Source of the DNA: an uncultured Clostridia bacterium
GTDB taxonomy: Bacteria > Bacillota > Clostridia > TANB77 > CAG-508
Assembly (NCBI GenBank): GCA_948852945.1
Contig: CAQPBJ010000005.1
Location: 1 to 64,000 of the forward strand
DNA: 64,000 nucleotides
Direction: 5' to 3'
Positions 43,784-51,535 of this stretch are shown here, piece after piece. Under the pieces are notes generated by a model, which saw nothing but the letters and a program-made list of their open reading frames with translations, had not been told where the DNA came from and made no database searches. How positions within the stretch are numbered: the stretch's first letter is position 1; each line of letters opens with the position of its first letter. A program made the translations under genes and the position numbers.

Positions 43784-44380
43784 TTATCCTCTTTGGTCTA
43801 GTATTCCATCTATTAAACCATATTCTAGAGCTTCTTTTGCTGTCATGTAATTATCTCTTTCTGTATCCATTTCTATTCTTTCTAGGCTTTGTCCTGTTCT
43901 TTCACTTAGTAATTTGTTTAATTTTTCTCTTGTTCTAACCATATGGTCAGCATGAATTTTTATTTCTGTAGTTTGCCCTGAAAGTCCACCAGATATCAAT
44001 GGTTGATGTATTAGTATTTCTGCATTTGGTGTTGCAAATCTTTTTCCTTTTGCTCCTGATGCTAGAAGTACTGCTCCCATGCTTGCTGCCATACCAACAC
44101 ATATTGTTGATACTGGGCATTTTATATAATTTATTGTATCTACTATAGCCATTCCGTCTGTAATTGATCCTCCTGGGCTGTTTATGTATAATGATATTTC
44201 TTTGTCTGGATCTTCTGATTCTAAGAATAGAAGTTGTGCTACTACTAGGCTTGCTGACGCACTATTTACATCTTCTGATAAAAAGATTATTCTATCTTTT
44301 AATAATCTTGAGAATATATCGTATGATCTTTCTCCTTTACTTGTTTGTTCTATAACATATGGTACTAAACTGTTTTTCAT
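43784..44380 (-). CDS. clpP: ClpP protease subunit
   Basis: A 198-residue serine protease, start MKNSLVPYVIEQTSKGERSYD (canonical). The catalytic triad is in GMAASMGAVLL (Ser), EILIHQPL (His) and the Asp in MDTERDNYM. It forms the tetradecameric chamber used with ClpX, whose gene is immediately downstream. A promoter is visible at 44422-44450. Confidence 0.97.
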   Translation of the reverse strand: MKNSLVPYVIEQTSKGERSYDIFSRLLKDRIIFLSEDVNSASASLVVAQLLFLESEDPDKEISLYINSPGGSITDGMAIVDTINYIKCPVSTICVGMAASMGAVLLASGAKGKRFATPNAEILIHQPLISGGLSGQTTEIKIHADHMVRTREKLNKLLSERTGQSLERIEMDTERDNYMTAKEALEYGLIDGILDQRG

Positions 44381-44421
44381 CTATTTTATTTCCTTTCTTT
44401 TGCTTCTTGAATTACTTATAT

Positions 44422-44450
44422 TAAATATCACATCGCTAATTAAAAGTCAA
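44422..44450 (-). promoter_or_regulatory. Promoter of clpP-clpX
   Basis: -35 TTGACT (44450-44445), 17-bp spacer, -10 TATTTA (44427-44422) on the minus strand, about 40 bp upstream of the clpP start. I see no CtsR-type operator. Confidence 0.5.
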
Positions 44451-44601
44451 TTCTTTTAAGCATCTTTTATAAGTCAGTTTTCGACTTTTTACGCGTTATT
44501 TTTAAATAATTCGTGAATTAGTTATTTTTTACTTTATTAAAATTTTTATATTAATATATATTTAAGTTTATTGTTAAATAATATGATAATGTATAAAAAC
44601 A

Positions 44602-44757
44602 AGCTAAGAATATAAGCTTTGTAAATTGCGCTAGCGACCAAACGTAACGAACAAAGTGAGTGAAGTGCGAATTTGAGCAATCTACAATATAAAAACGGAG
44701 TTTTTTATTCGGAGATTGCGAAGAGCAAAATTTACAAAATTATATCTTAGCTTATTT
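44602..44757. repeat. MITE-like inverted-repeat element between clpP and tig
   Basis: About 155 bp whose ends AAGCTAAGAATATAAGC... (from 44602) and ...ATTATATCTTAGCTT (to 44757) are imperfect inverted repeats of about 32 bp. The interior is GC-richer and carries a further stem-loop (AACGGAGTTTTTTATTCGGAG). No ORF. The rest of the 440-bp gap holds only the clpP promoter and the tig terminator. Confidence 0.6.
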
Positions 44758-44780
44758 GCATAAATTAACTTTATTAAATA

Positions 44781-44816
44781 AAAAACTTAGATATAAAATT
44801 ATATCTAAGTTTTAAT
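44781..44816 (-). terminator. Terminator after tig
   Basis: AAAACTTAGATATAA / TTATATCTAAGTTTT hairpin with T-run, below the stop at 44822. Confidence 0.85.
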
Positions 44817-44821
44817 ATGTA

Positions 44822-46105
44822 CTATTTTGTTACTGCGTTATCTAAAATGAATTTAACAGTTTTTTCTGATTCAATACTTGAAGAAACATATTTTTTAAAT
44901 TCTTCATTTTGTTTTAAATCATCTTCTGATCTACCATATGTTTTTGCAAGTTCAGCAATTTTTTCATTTAATTCTTTATCTGTTACTTTTATTTTTGCAT
45001 CTTTACTAATTGCTTCTAGAACTAATCTTGTTTTTATTGAAACTTCTGCTTGTGGTTTCATTTCTTCTCTAAATGCATCTCTTGTTTTGTTCATCATTTT
45101 TAAATATTGTTCTAAATTAACACCTTGGTATGTTAATCTTCTATTTAAATCGTCTTCCATTGCATCAATTTCATTTTCTATCATTCCTGATGGAATTTCT
45201 ACTTTAGCGTTTTTGCAAACTTTTTCAATTGCTGCATCTTCCATTTCATGTTCTGCTTTATGTTTATTTTGATGTTCTAAATTTTTCTTGATATCTGCTT
45301 TTAATTCTGCTATTGTGTCAAATTCACTAACATCTTTTGCAAATTCATCATCCATTTTTGGTAATTCTTTTGCTTTTATTTCATGTAATTTTACTTTAAA
45401 TACTGCTGGTTTTCCGGCTAAATCTTTAGAGAAATATTCTTCTGGGAATGTAACATTTACGTCTTTTTCTTCTCCAATTTTCATTCCTACTACTTGGTCT
45501 TCAAATCCTTCTATAAAGCTGTGGCTTCCTAATTCTAATTCGTGTTTTTCTGCTTTTCCACCATCAAAAGGAACTCCATCTACTGATCCTTCAAAATCAA
45601 TTACAGCTATATCTCCTTCTTTTGTAGCTCTATCTTCAACTGTTATTACTCTAGCATTTTTTTCAGCCATATGAGATAATTCGTGTTCAACGTCTTTTGC
45701 AGTTACTTTATATTCTACTTTTTTAAGTTCTATACCTTTATAGTCACCTAATTTAACATCTGGTTTTGTTTGTACTATTGCTGTAAAAATTAAGTCTTTT
45801 CCTTTTTCCATTTGAACTATATCTATATCTGGTTTTGAAACAACTTCTAAGTTATTTTCTTTTATTTCTTTATCATATATTTCTGGAACAACTTCATTGA
45901 ATGCATCTTCATAGAACATTTCTACTCCATAATGTTTTTCTGCGATATTCATTGGTACTTTTCCTTTTCTGAATCCAGGTACATTAAAATATTTAGCATT
46001 TTTCTTGAATACTGTAGCTATTCCGTCTTCAAAAATTTTACTTTCTATTGTGAATTCTAATTTTAATTCATTTTTGTTTTTTGTTTTTTCTATTTTGATA
46101 CTCAT
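44822..46105 (-). CDS. tig: Trigger factor
   Basis: A 427-residue ribosome-associated chaperone. It has an N-terminal ribosome-binding domain with the loop NVPGFRKGKVPM (GFRxGxxP signature, about 42-53), an FKBP-type prolyl isomerase domain (GDIAVIDFEGSVDGVPFDGG, about 165-250) and a long helical C-terminal domain. Intact, with no in-frame CGG. Confidence 0.96.
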   Translation of the reverse strand: MSIKIEKTKNKNELKLEFTIESKIFEDGIATVFKKNAKYFNVPGFRKGKVPMNIAEKHYGVEMFYEDAFNEVVPEIYDKEIKENNLEVVSKPDIDIVQMEKGKDLIFTAIVQTKPDVKLGDYKGIELKKVEYKVTAKDVEHELSHMAEKNARVITVEDRATKEGDIAVIDFEGSVDGVPFDGGKAEKHELELGSHSFIEGFEDQVVGMKIGEEKDVNVTFPEEYFSKDLAGKPAVFKVKLHEIKAKELPKMDDEFAKDVSEFDTIAELKADIKKNLEHQNKHKAEHEMEDAAIEKVCKNAKVEIPSGMIENEIDAMEDDLNRRLTYQGVNLEQYLKMMNKTRDAFREEMKPQAEVSIKTRLVLEAISKDAKIKVTDKELNEKIAELAKTYGRSEDDLKQNEEFKKYVSSSIESEKTVKFILDNAVTK

Positions 46106-46138
46106 TTAAATTCCTCCATTTATTTTAATAGCTTACTT

Positions 46139-46166
46139 ATTATACCATATAATTCAATAATTGCAA
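46139..46166 (-). promoter_or_regulatory. Promoter of tig
   Basis: -35 TTGCAA (46166-46161), 16-bp spacer, -10 TATAAT (46144-46139) on the minus strand, about 35 bp upstream of the start. Confidence 0.6.
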
Positions 46167-46180
46167 GCTTTTGTAACAAA

Positions 46181-47017
46181 TTACTCTTCTGTCTCTTTTT
46201 TATCCTGTATATGATGTTTTAATCTTGGAATAAAGTTTTTAATGAAATTTCCTTTTCCTCTTTGTTTTATGTAAATATATCCCAAAATTGAAAATACTAC
46301 TGCTCCTAAAAAATTTACTTCTAAGTCTTTCATAGTGTCTATTAAACCAATGTCTAATAATCCACCTTCTACTACTAATTCTTGTTTTTGTCCCTTTATT
46401 TCTCCTTGAATAATTGTTCTTTCTATATTTTCTATTATTACAGGTTTATTTTCGTTGTGTTCGTTTAATTTTACTGATGACACATTGGTAACTATTCTAT
46501 CTTTCTGCATATCTGTCCATAAAACTTGATCTGATGTATATTCAAAAAATTCCCACATTACTCCTATCATCATAGAAAAGCTAAATGCTACTATCGCAAC
46601 AAATATTGGTGTTAATTCTATTGAGAAAATTTTTCTTTCATTTAAAATATCGATTAGTGAGAACCCTACTCCTGCCATTATAAATCCATTAATTGTATGT
46701 AGCATTGTATCCCAATAAGGAATTATTCCATAAAAATTTTGAATTTCGCCTAAAATTTCTGCTGAGAATATAAATATTAATATAATTGCTTCTAATAATT
46801 TTGGTAGTTCTATATTTAATTTTTTCTCTACTATACTTGGTATTAATAATAGTATTAATGTTAATCCACATATAAAAACAGATTCCCAACTTTTATGTAT
46901 TATTTGAATTATTAAAGTTAAAATAACTAATGTTCTTATTATAATATATACTGACAAGTCTCTTTTTTTATGTTTAGATTCACTTATTAACTTTCTTTTC
47001 TTCTTTTCTTTTTCCAT
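46181..47017 (-). CDS. Polytopic membrane protein (DUF2238/YjdF-like)
   Basis: A 278-residue protein with a basic N-terminus, about six membrane helices between 25 and 175, a polar segment (about 175-225), and a last helix at about 240-258. Conserved-looking signatures are YWDTMLHTINGF, where an Asp and His lie in the membrane, and GVMWEFFEYTSD, as in DUF2238 proteins. Function unknown. Confidence 0.7.
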   Translation of the reverse strand: MEKEKKKRKLISESKHKKRDLSVYIIIRTLVILTLIIQIIHKSWESVFICGLTLILLLIPSIVEKKLNIELPKLLEAIILIFIFSAEILGEIQNFYGIIPYWDTMLHTINGFIMAGVGFSLIDILNERKIFSIELTPIFVAIVAFSFSMMIGVMWEFFEYTSDQVLWTDMQKDRIVTNVSSVKLNEHNENKPVIIENIERTIIQGEIKGQKQELVVEGGLLDIGLIDTMKDLEVNFLGAVVFSILGYIYIKQRGKGNFIKNFIPRLKHHIQDKKETEE

Positions 47018-47049
47018 ATTTTCACCTTTTATTTTTTTAAATTATATTT

Positions 47050-47090
47050 AAGCAAAAAGAGTAAATGGAGAAAGTCCATTTACTCTTTAG
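47050..47090 (-). terminator. Terminator after rpsB-tsf region
   Basis: AAAGAGTAAATGGA / TCCATTTACTCTTT hairpin followed by T5 on the minus strand, between tsf and gene 46181. Confidence 0.85.
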
Positions 47091-47163
47091 TGTTCTATTA
47101 TTACATTCAAATTTATTTCATAAATTTGTTTATTGTAGAAAGTCTTAAATTGCTTCCTTAATA

Positions 47164-48039
47164 TTATTTTATTTGTTTCATAACTTCTTCAGCAAAATTT
47201 TCTTCTTTTTTCTCTATTCCTTCACCTTTTTCAAGTCTAGCATAATCAACTAATTTAGCTCCTTTTGATTCGATTAGTTTTCCAACTTTTGTGTCTGGAT
47301 CTTTAACGAATTCTTGCTCTAATAAGCAGATTTCTGAATAGAATTTTCCAATTCTTCCTTGTACCATTTTTTCAGCTATTTCTGCAGGTTTTCCTTCATT
47401 CATAGCTTGAGCTTTAAGTATTTCCATTTCTTTTTCTACTTTGTCAGCTGGTACTGTTTCTCTAGATAAATATTCTGGTTTTGCTGCAGCTATTTGCATA
47501 CATACATCTTTTGCTAATTCTTCATCTCCTTTTTCGAAGTTTACTAAAACTGCTATTTTTCCATCTCCATGAACATAACTTTCAACTAATCCTTCAGATT
47601 CAAATCTTGCAAATCTTCTTATTGACATGTTTTCACCGATAGTAGCAATTTTACTTGTTAATACTTCTTGAACTGTGCTATCTGTATCTAAGTATTTTTG
47701 ACTTAATAATTCTTCTACGTCTTTAGCATTTTTTGTAGCAACTTGTTTTGCTATATCTGCTACAAATTTTCTAAATTCATCATTTTTAGCTACGAAGTCT
47801 GTTTCTGCATTAACTTCAACAGCACTTCCTACTTTTTTATCATCAGAAACGTATGTTGCAACTAATCCTTCTGCTGCTACTCTGTCTGATTTTTTAGCTG
47901 CTTTTGCGATTCCTCTTTCTCTTAATAATTCAGCTGCTTTTTCCATGTCTCCATCAGTTTCTGTTAAAACTTTTTTGCAGTCCATCATTCCAGCACCTGT
48001 TTTTTCTCTTAATTGTTTAACTAGTTCTGCACTTACCAT
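47164..48039 (-). CDS. tsf: Elongation factor Ts
   Basis: A 291-residue nucleotide-exchange factor for EF-Tu: VSAELVKQLREKTGAGMMDCKKVL, RGIAKAAKKSDRVAAEGL, EVNAETDFVAKNDEF, then the dimerisation region. I start at ATG 48039, after the GGGGGAT site; the longer frame from 48060 would include that site. It lies 33 bp after rpsB in the standard rpsB-tsf operon. Confidence 0.97.
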   Translation of the reverse strand: MVSAELVKQLREKTGAGMMDCKKVLTETDGDMEKAAELLRERGIAKAAKKSDRVAAEGLVATYVSDDKKVGSAVEVNAETDFVAKNDEFRKFVADIAKQVATKNAKDVEELLSQKYLDTDSTVQEVLTSKIATIGENMSIRRFARFESEGLVESYVHGDGKIAVLVNFEKGDEELAKDVCMQIAAAKPEYLSRETVPADKVEKEMEILKAQAMNEGKPAEIAEKMVQGRIGKFYSEICLLEQEFVKDPDTKVGKLIESKGAKLVDYARLEKGEGIEKKEENFAEEVMKQIK

Positions 48040-48072
48040 TTGAATATCCCCCTTATTCATTTAAAAAATATT

Positions 48073-48849
48073 TTATTCTTCAGTTTCAGCTTCTTCAGCT
48101 ACAACTTCTTCGATATCAGTGTTAGCTTCTTCTGTTTCAACCATTTCAGTTTCAACATCAGCTGCTTCACCTTGTCTTCCTTCAATAACTGCATTAGCCA
48201 TAACGTCTGTAATTAATTTTACAGCTCTTATAGCATCATCGTTACCTGGGATTGGATAATCAACATCTTCTGGATTACAGTTTGTATCTACTAATCCAAC
48301 TACTGGTATATTTAATTTTCTAGCTTCTAATATAGCTATTCTTTCTTTTTTAGGATCTACTACAAATATAACTCCTGGTATTTCTTTCATATCTTTGATT
48401 CCACCAAGATTTTTTTCTAGTTTTTCCATTTCTCCTTTTAATAGAATAACTTCTTTTTTAGGTAAAACATCAAAAGTTCCATCTTCAGCCATTGTTTCTA
48501 ATTCTTTTAATCTTTTTACTCTTGATTGTATTGTATTAAAGTTTGTAAGCATTCCTCCTAACCATCTTTGGTCAACGTAATACATATTACATTTGATTGC
48601 TGCTTCTTTAATACATTCTTGAGCTTGTTTTTTAGTTCCTACAAATAGAACTGTTTTTCCTTCTTCAGCTTGTTCTTTTAAGAATTTGTAAGCCTCGTCT
48701 AATTTTTTTGATGTTTTTTGTAAATCGATAATGTGAATACCATTTCTAGCTTGAAATATATATTCAGCCATTTTTGGTTCCCATCTTCTAGTTTGATGTC
48801 CGAAATGAACACCTGCTTCTAGTAATTGTTTCATTGCAACTACTGCCAT
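48073..48849 (-). CDS. rpsB: Ribosomal protein S2
   Basis: A 258-residue S2 with LLEAGVHFGHQTRRWEPKM, IHIIDLQKT, VGTKKQAQECI, QRWLGGMLTNFNTI, VDTNCNPEDVDYPIPGNDDA. The acidic Glu-rich C-terminal extension (about 220-258) is longer than in E. coli. The CGG triplet in its HFGHQ segment spans codons (TTC GGA) and causes no shift, a useful control for the frame rule. Confidence 0.97.
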   Translation of the reverse strand: MAVVAMKQLLEAGVHFGHQTRRWEPKMAEYIFQARNGIHIIDLQKTSKKLDEAYKFLKEQAEEGKTVLFVGTKKQAQECIKEAAIKCNMYYVDQRWLGGMLTNFNTIQSRVKRLKELETMAEDGTFDVLPKKEVILLKGEMEKLEKNLGGIKDMKEIPGVIFVVDPKKERIAILEARKLNIPVVGLVDTNCNPEDVDYPIPGNDDAIRAVKLITDVMANAVIEGRQGEAADVETEMVETEEANTDIEEVVAEEAETEE

Positions 48850-48955
48850 TTTAAATTCCTCCTTGTTTTTTATACTTCCGCAAGTCTTTTATTTACATTT
48901 AGGGCCACTAACTTTTGTTAGCACAAACCTAAACTAAACTTACGTGTTTTTTAAC
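48850..48955 (-). promoter_or_regulatory. rpsB 5' leader with stem-loops
   Basis: The transcript from the promoter at 48962-48990 would have a leader of about 105 nt. It contains TTTAGG...CCTAAA enclosing CTAAC-AAAA-GTTAG. This could be an autoregulatory S2-binding structure, but I do not recognise a defined leader family. Confidence 0.4.
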
Positions 48956-48961
48956 TTGTTC

Positions 48962-48990
48962 ATTATACCAGCTTTTTACTTGTTTTGCAA
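48962..48990 (-). promoter_or_regulatory. Promoter of rpsB-tsf
   Basis: -35 TTGCAA (48990-48985), 17-bp spacer, -10 TATAAT (48967-48962) on the minus strand. Confidence 0.65.
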
Positions 48991-48996
48991 GCTTTT

Positions 48997-49702
48997 TTAG
49001 TATATTTTTTGTAAATTGAAGTTTGTGTAATCTGCACTTATTAGTTTATATTCTATCCCATATAATTCGTAGTCTTTTACATTGCCATATGCTTGTGTTC
49101 CATGTAAATGTCCATAATATACTTTTTTTACGTTATATCTTCCTAAAATTTCTGCATATGGATTTTGATTTTTACTTTCTGGATTATCGTATGGTGGATA
49201 ATGCATAAATACTATTATTTCTTTATCTTTTCCATACTGTTTTACTATTGCTTCTAATTCCATTTCTAGTCGCAATTTTTCTCTTCTTAATATTTTTTCA
49301 TCATTTTCTTTTCCGTCCATTATCCAGCCATGGACTCCTGTTATAATTTTGTTCTCAAACTCAAAATAGTTGTTCTGTATGAAATCTATATTTTCAAAAT
49401 TGTTTTCTTTTAAAAAGTTTCTCATTTTAGCTAGTGTTGTCCACCAATAGTCATGATTTCCTTTTAATAATAGCTTTTTTCCAGGTAATTTTTTCAAATA
49501 TTCAAAATCTTGTTTCGTATCTTCTATTTTCATTGCCCATGAAAAATCACCAGCTAATACAACTAAGTCATCACTATTTACTTTGTCTTTCCAGCTATTT
49601 GCAATTTTTTCATCATGATTTTCCCAATTTGGTCCGAAATATATCCATTGGCTTATTACATCCGAATGATAAATGCAAATCAGCAATTACATATATTGAC
49701 AT
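48997..49702 (-). CDS. Metallophosphoesterase with +1 frameshift at CGG
   Basis: ATG 49702 (TTAGGAG upstream) gives MSIYVIADLHLSFG, with the DxH metal motif, then NKPMDIF and CGG (49636-49634, codon 23). The zero frame stops seven codons later. Skipping one base gives GPNWENHDEKI, matching the DIFGPxWxNH sequence typical of this family, and the rest is open: VLAGDFSWAM (GD), LKGNHDYWW (GNHD), FMHYPPY, YYGHLHG. Total 234 residues, 3n+1. Starting at an internal codon would lose the DxH metal ligands. Substrate unknown; it sits 1 bp downstream of tsaD. Confidence 0.9.
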
Positions 49703-49703
49703 T

Positions 49704-50705
49704 TTATTCTCCTAATTTTAGATTTGGTATTGCATTTAATGTTAAGTCTGATTTTTTTCCTTTTATATAGTTGTAATATCCTGCAGCTGCTATCATTGCA
49801 GCATTATCTGTACATAATATTAGCTCTGGAAAATACATCTCTATATTTTCTTTTTTAGCTAATTCTTCGAATCTTCCTCTAATATAAGAGTTTGCAGATA
49901 CACCTCCAGCAAATACAACTTTATTTATTTTTGTTTCTTTTATAGCTTTTAAAATGTTATTTTCTAACATATCTGTTGCTACTTTTTCAAAACTTAGGCA
50001 TAAGTCTGCTTTATTTATATTGGGTGTTTTATGATTTAAATTTATTACAGCTGTTTTTACTCCACTAAATGAAAAGTCCATGTTATCCATATGAGTTACT
50101 GGCAGATTTATTATTTCTTTTCCTTCTTTAGCTAGCTTATCTACTTTTGGTCCTCCTGGATAGCCAAGTCCTACTACTCTAGCTACTTTGTCAAATGCTT
50201 CGCCTATTGCATCATCTCTTGTTTTTCCTAATATTTCAAAACTTGTATAATCATCTACTTTTACCAAATGTGTATGTCCACCTGAAATTATTAAGCAGAT
50301 AAATGGTGGTTTTAAATCTTTATGTGTTATGTAATTTGCTGCAATATGTCCTTCTATATGATTAACTCCAAGTAGTGGTTTGTTACTTGCAAAACTTAGT
50401 CCTTTTGCATAAGAAACTCCTACTAATAGTGCTCCTACTAATCCTGGTCCATATGTTGTAGCTATACAGTCTATATCTTTTAGTTCTAATTTTGCTTGTT
50501 TTAAGGCTTCTTTCATTACTTGATTTATTACTTCTGTATGACATCTAGAAGCTATTTCTGGTACAACTCCACCATAATTTTCATGTATTTTAATCTGCGA
50601 ATTTATTACATTGGAAAGAACCTCTCTTCCGTTTTTTACAACAGAAATAGAGGTTTCATCACAGCTTGATTCAATTCCTAGTATATATATATCTTTTTCT
50701 TCCAT
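49704..50705 (-). CDS. tsaD: tRNA t6A threonylcarbamoyltransferase TsaD
   Basis: A 333-residue ASKHA-fold enzyme: ILGIESSCDETS at the N-terminus, GVNHIEGHIAAN with the two metal-binding histidines, GGHTHLV, and FAGGVSANSYIR (nucleotide binding). It transfers threonylcarbamoyl to A37 of ANN-decoding tRNAs. It sits directly between the S2P and metallophosphoesterase genes, with a 1-bp gap to the latter. Confidence 0.96.
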   Translation of the reverse strand: MEEKDIYILGIESSCDETSISVVKNGREVLSNVINSQIKIHENYGGVVPEIASRCHTEVINQVMKEALKQAKLELKDIDCIATTYGPGLVGALLVGVSYAKGLSFASNKPLLGVNHIEGHIAANYITHKDLKPPFICLIISGGHTHLVKVDDYTSFEILGKTRDDAIGEAFDKVARVVGLGYPGGPKVDKLAKEGKEIINLPVTHMDNMDFSFSGVKTAVINLNHKTPNINKADLCLSFEKVATDMLENNILKAIKETKINKVVFAGGVSANSYIRGRFEELAKKENIEMYFPELILCTDNAAMIAAAGYYNYIKGKKSDLTLNAIPNLKLGE

Positions 50706-50715
50706 CTTTTTTCCT

Positions 50716-51465
50716 TTATATAAAAATTGAAAATATTGTTGCTACAACTTTTTGCATTCCGTTTAATACTATTGTTATTACTGGTGATGTTATATAGCCT
50801 AAAACACCTGTTACAAATAAAAGCAAGAATATTAATGATATCATTTGCATATTTTCATCTATCCATCTTTTAGCTCTGTATGGTAATACTTTTAAAAATA
50901 TTTTAGATCCGTCTAATGGTGGAATTGGAATTAAATTAAATACTCCTAATCCTATGTTTACAATTATTGCATAGTAAAGCATTGTCATTAATATATTTAT
51001 TGGGCTTGCACCGCTAAGCATAAACATTATTCCAGCTTCTGGTACGAATAATAATATTGTATAAAATATTATCATTAATACGAAAGCTAAAATAAAGTTC
51101 ATCGCTGGCCCTGCTAAGCTTACTATTGTTTCTCCTTTAGAAGGTGACACTTTTGAAAAATTATTAGTATTGATTTGTACAGGTTTTCCCCATCCAATAT
51201 GAGCAAATACTAATAAAAATATTCCTACTGGGTCTAAATGTTTCATTGGATCTAAACTTAATCTTCCTTGGTTTCTTGGTGTTGAATCTCCTAATCTATC
51301 TGCAGCAAATGCATGTGCAAATTCATGAAATGAAATTGCTAGTATTACTCCTGGTAGTGTTAATAAAGTTGAAACTAGGTTAAAACTTCCTAAATTTATT
51401 ATTGTTAAAAACAACAATATTACTAATATTATATATAAATTTCTTTTGTTAAATTGAAAATACAT
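50716..51465 (-). CDS. Site-2 protease-like M50 zinc metalloprotease
   Basis: A 249-residue membrane protein: HEFAHAFAADRLGD (HExxH, about 47-60), NLIPIPPLDGSK (DG motif, about 176-187), six predicted membrane helices. This is the minimal PDZ-less S2P group found in Clostridia and Bacilli. Substrates unknown. It is co-directional with tsaD with a 10-bp gap. Confidence 0.9.
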   Translation of the reverse strand: MYFQFNKRNLYIILVILLFLTIINLGSFNLVSTLLTLPGVILAISFHEFAHAFAADRLGDSTPRNQGRLSLDPMKHLDPVGIFLLVFAHIGWGKPVQINTNNFSKVSPSKGETIVSLAGPAMNFILAFVLMIIFYTILLFVPEAGIMFMLSGASPINILMTMLYYAIIVNIGLGVFNLIPIPPLDGSKIFLKVLPYRAKRWIDENMQMISLIFLLLFVTGVLGYITSPVITIVLNGMQKVVATIFSIFI

Positions 51466-51535
51466 ATTATTTCCTTTCTCTTAATTAATAATTACATAAT
51501 GTATCGATTAGGAATGTAATTCTTTGTATCTTATA

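Noticed and set aside
48850..48955. T-box or other known riboswitch in the rpsB leader
   Set aside because: No T-box sequence or recognisable aptamer; only simple stem-loops are seen.
21406..49702. Split genes as sequencing or assembly errors
   Set aside because: Random errors would not add the same base before GG at an in-frame position in nine genes; no gene here shows a one-base break elsewhere except the A9 run at 61854.
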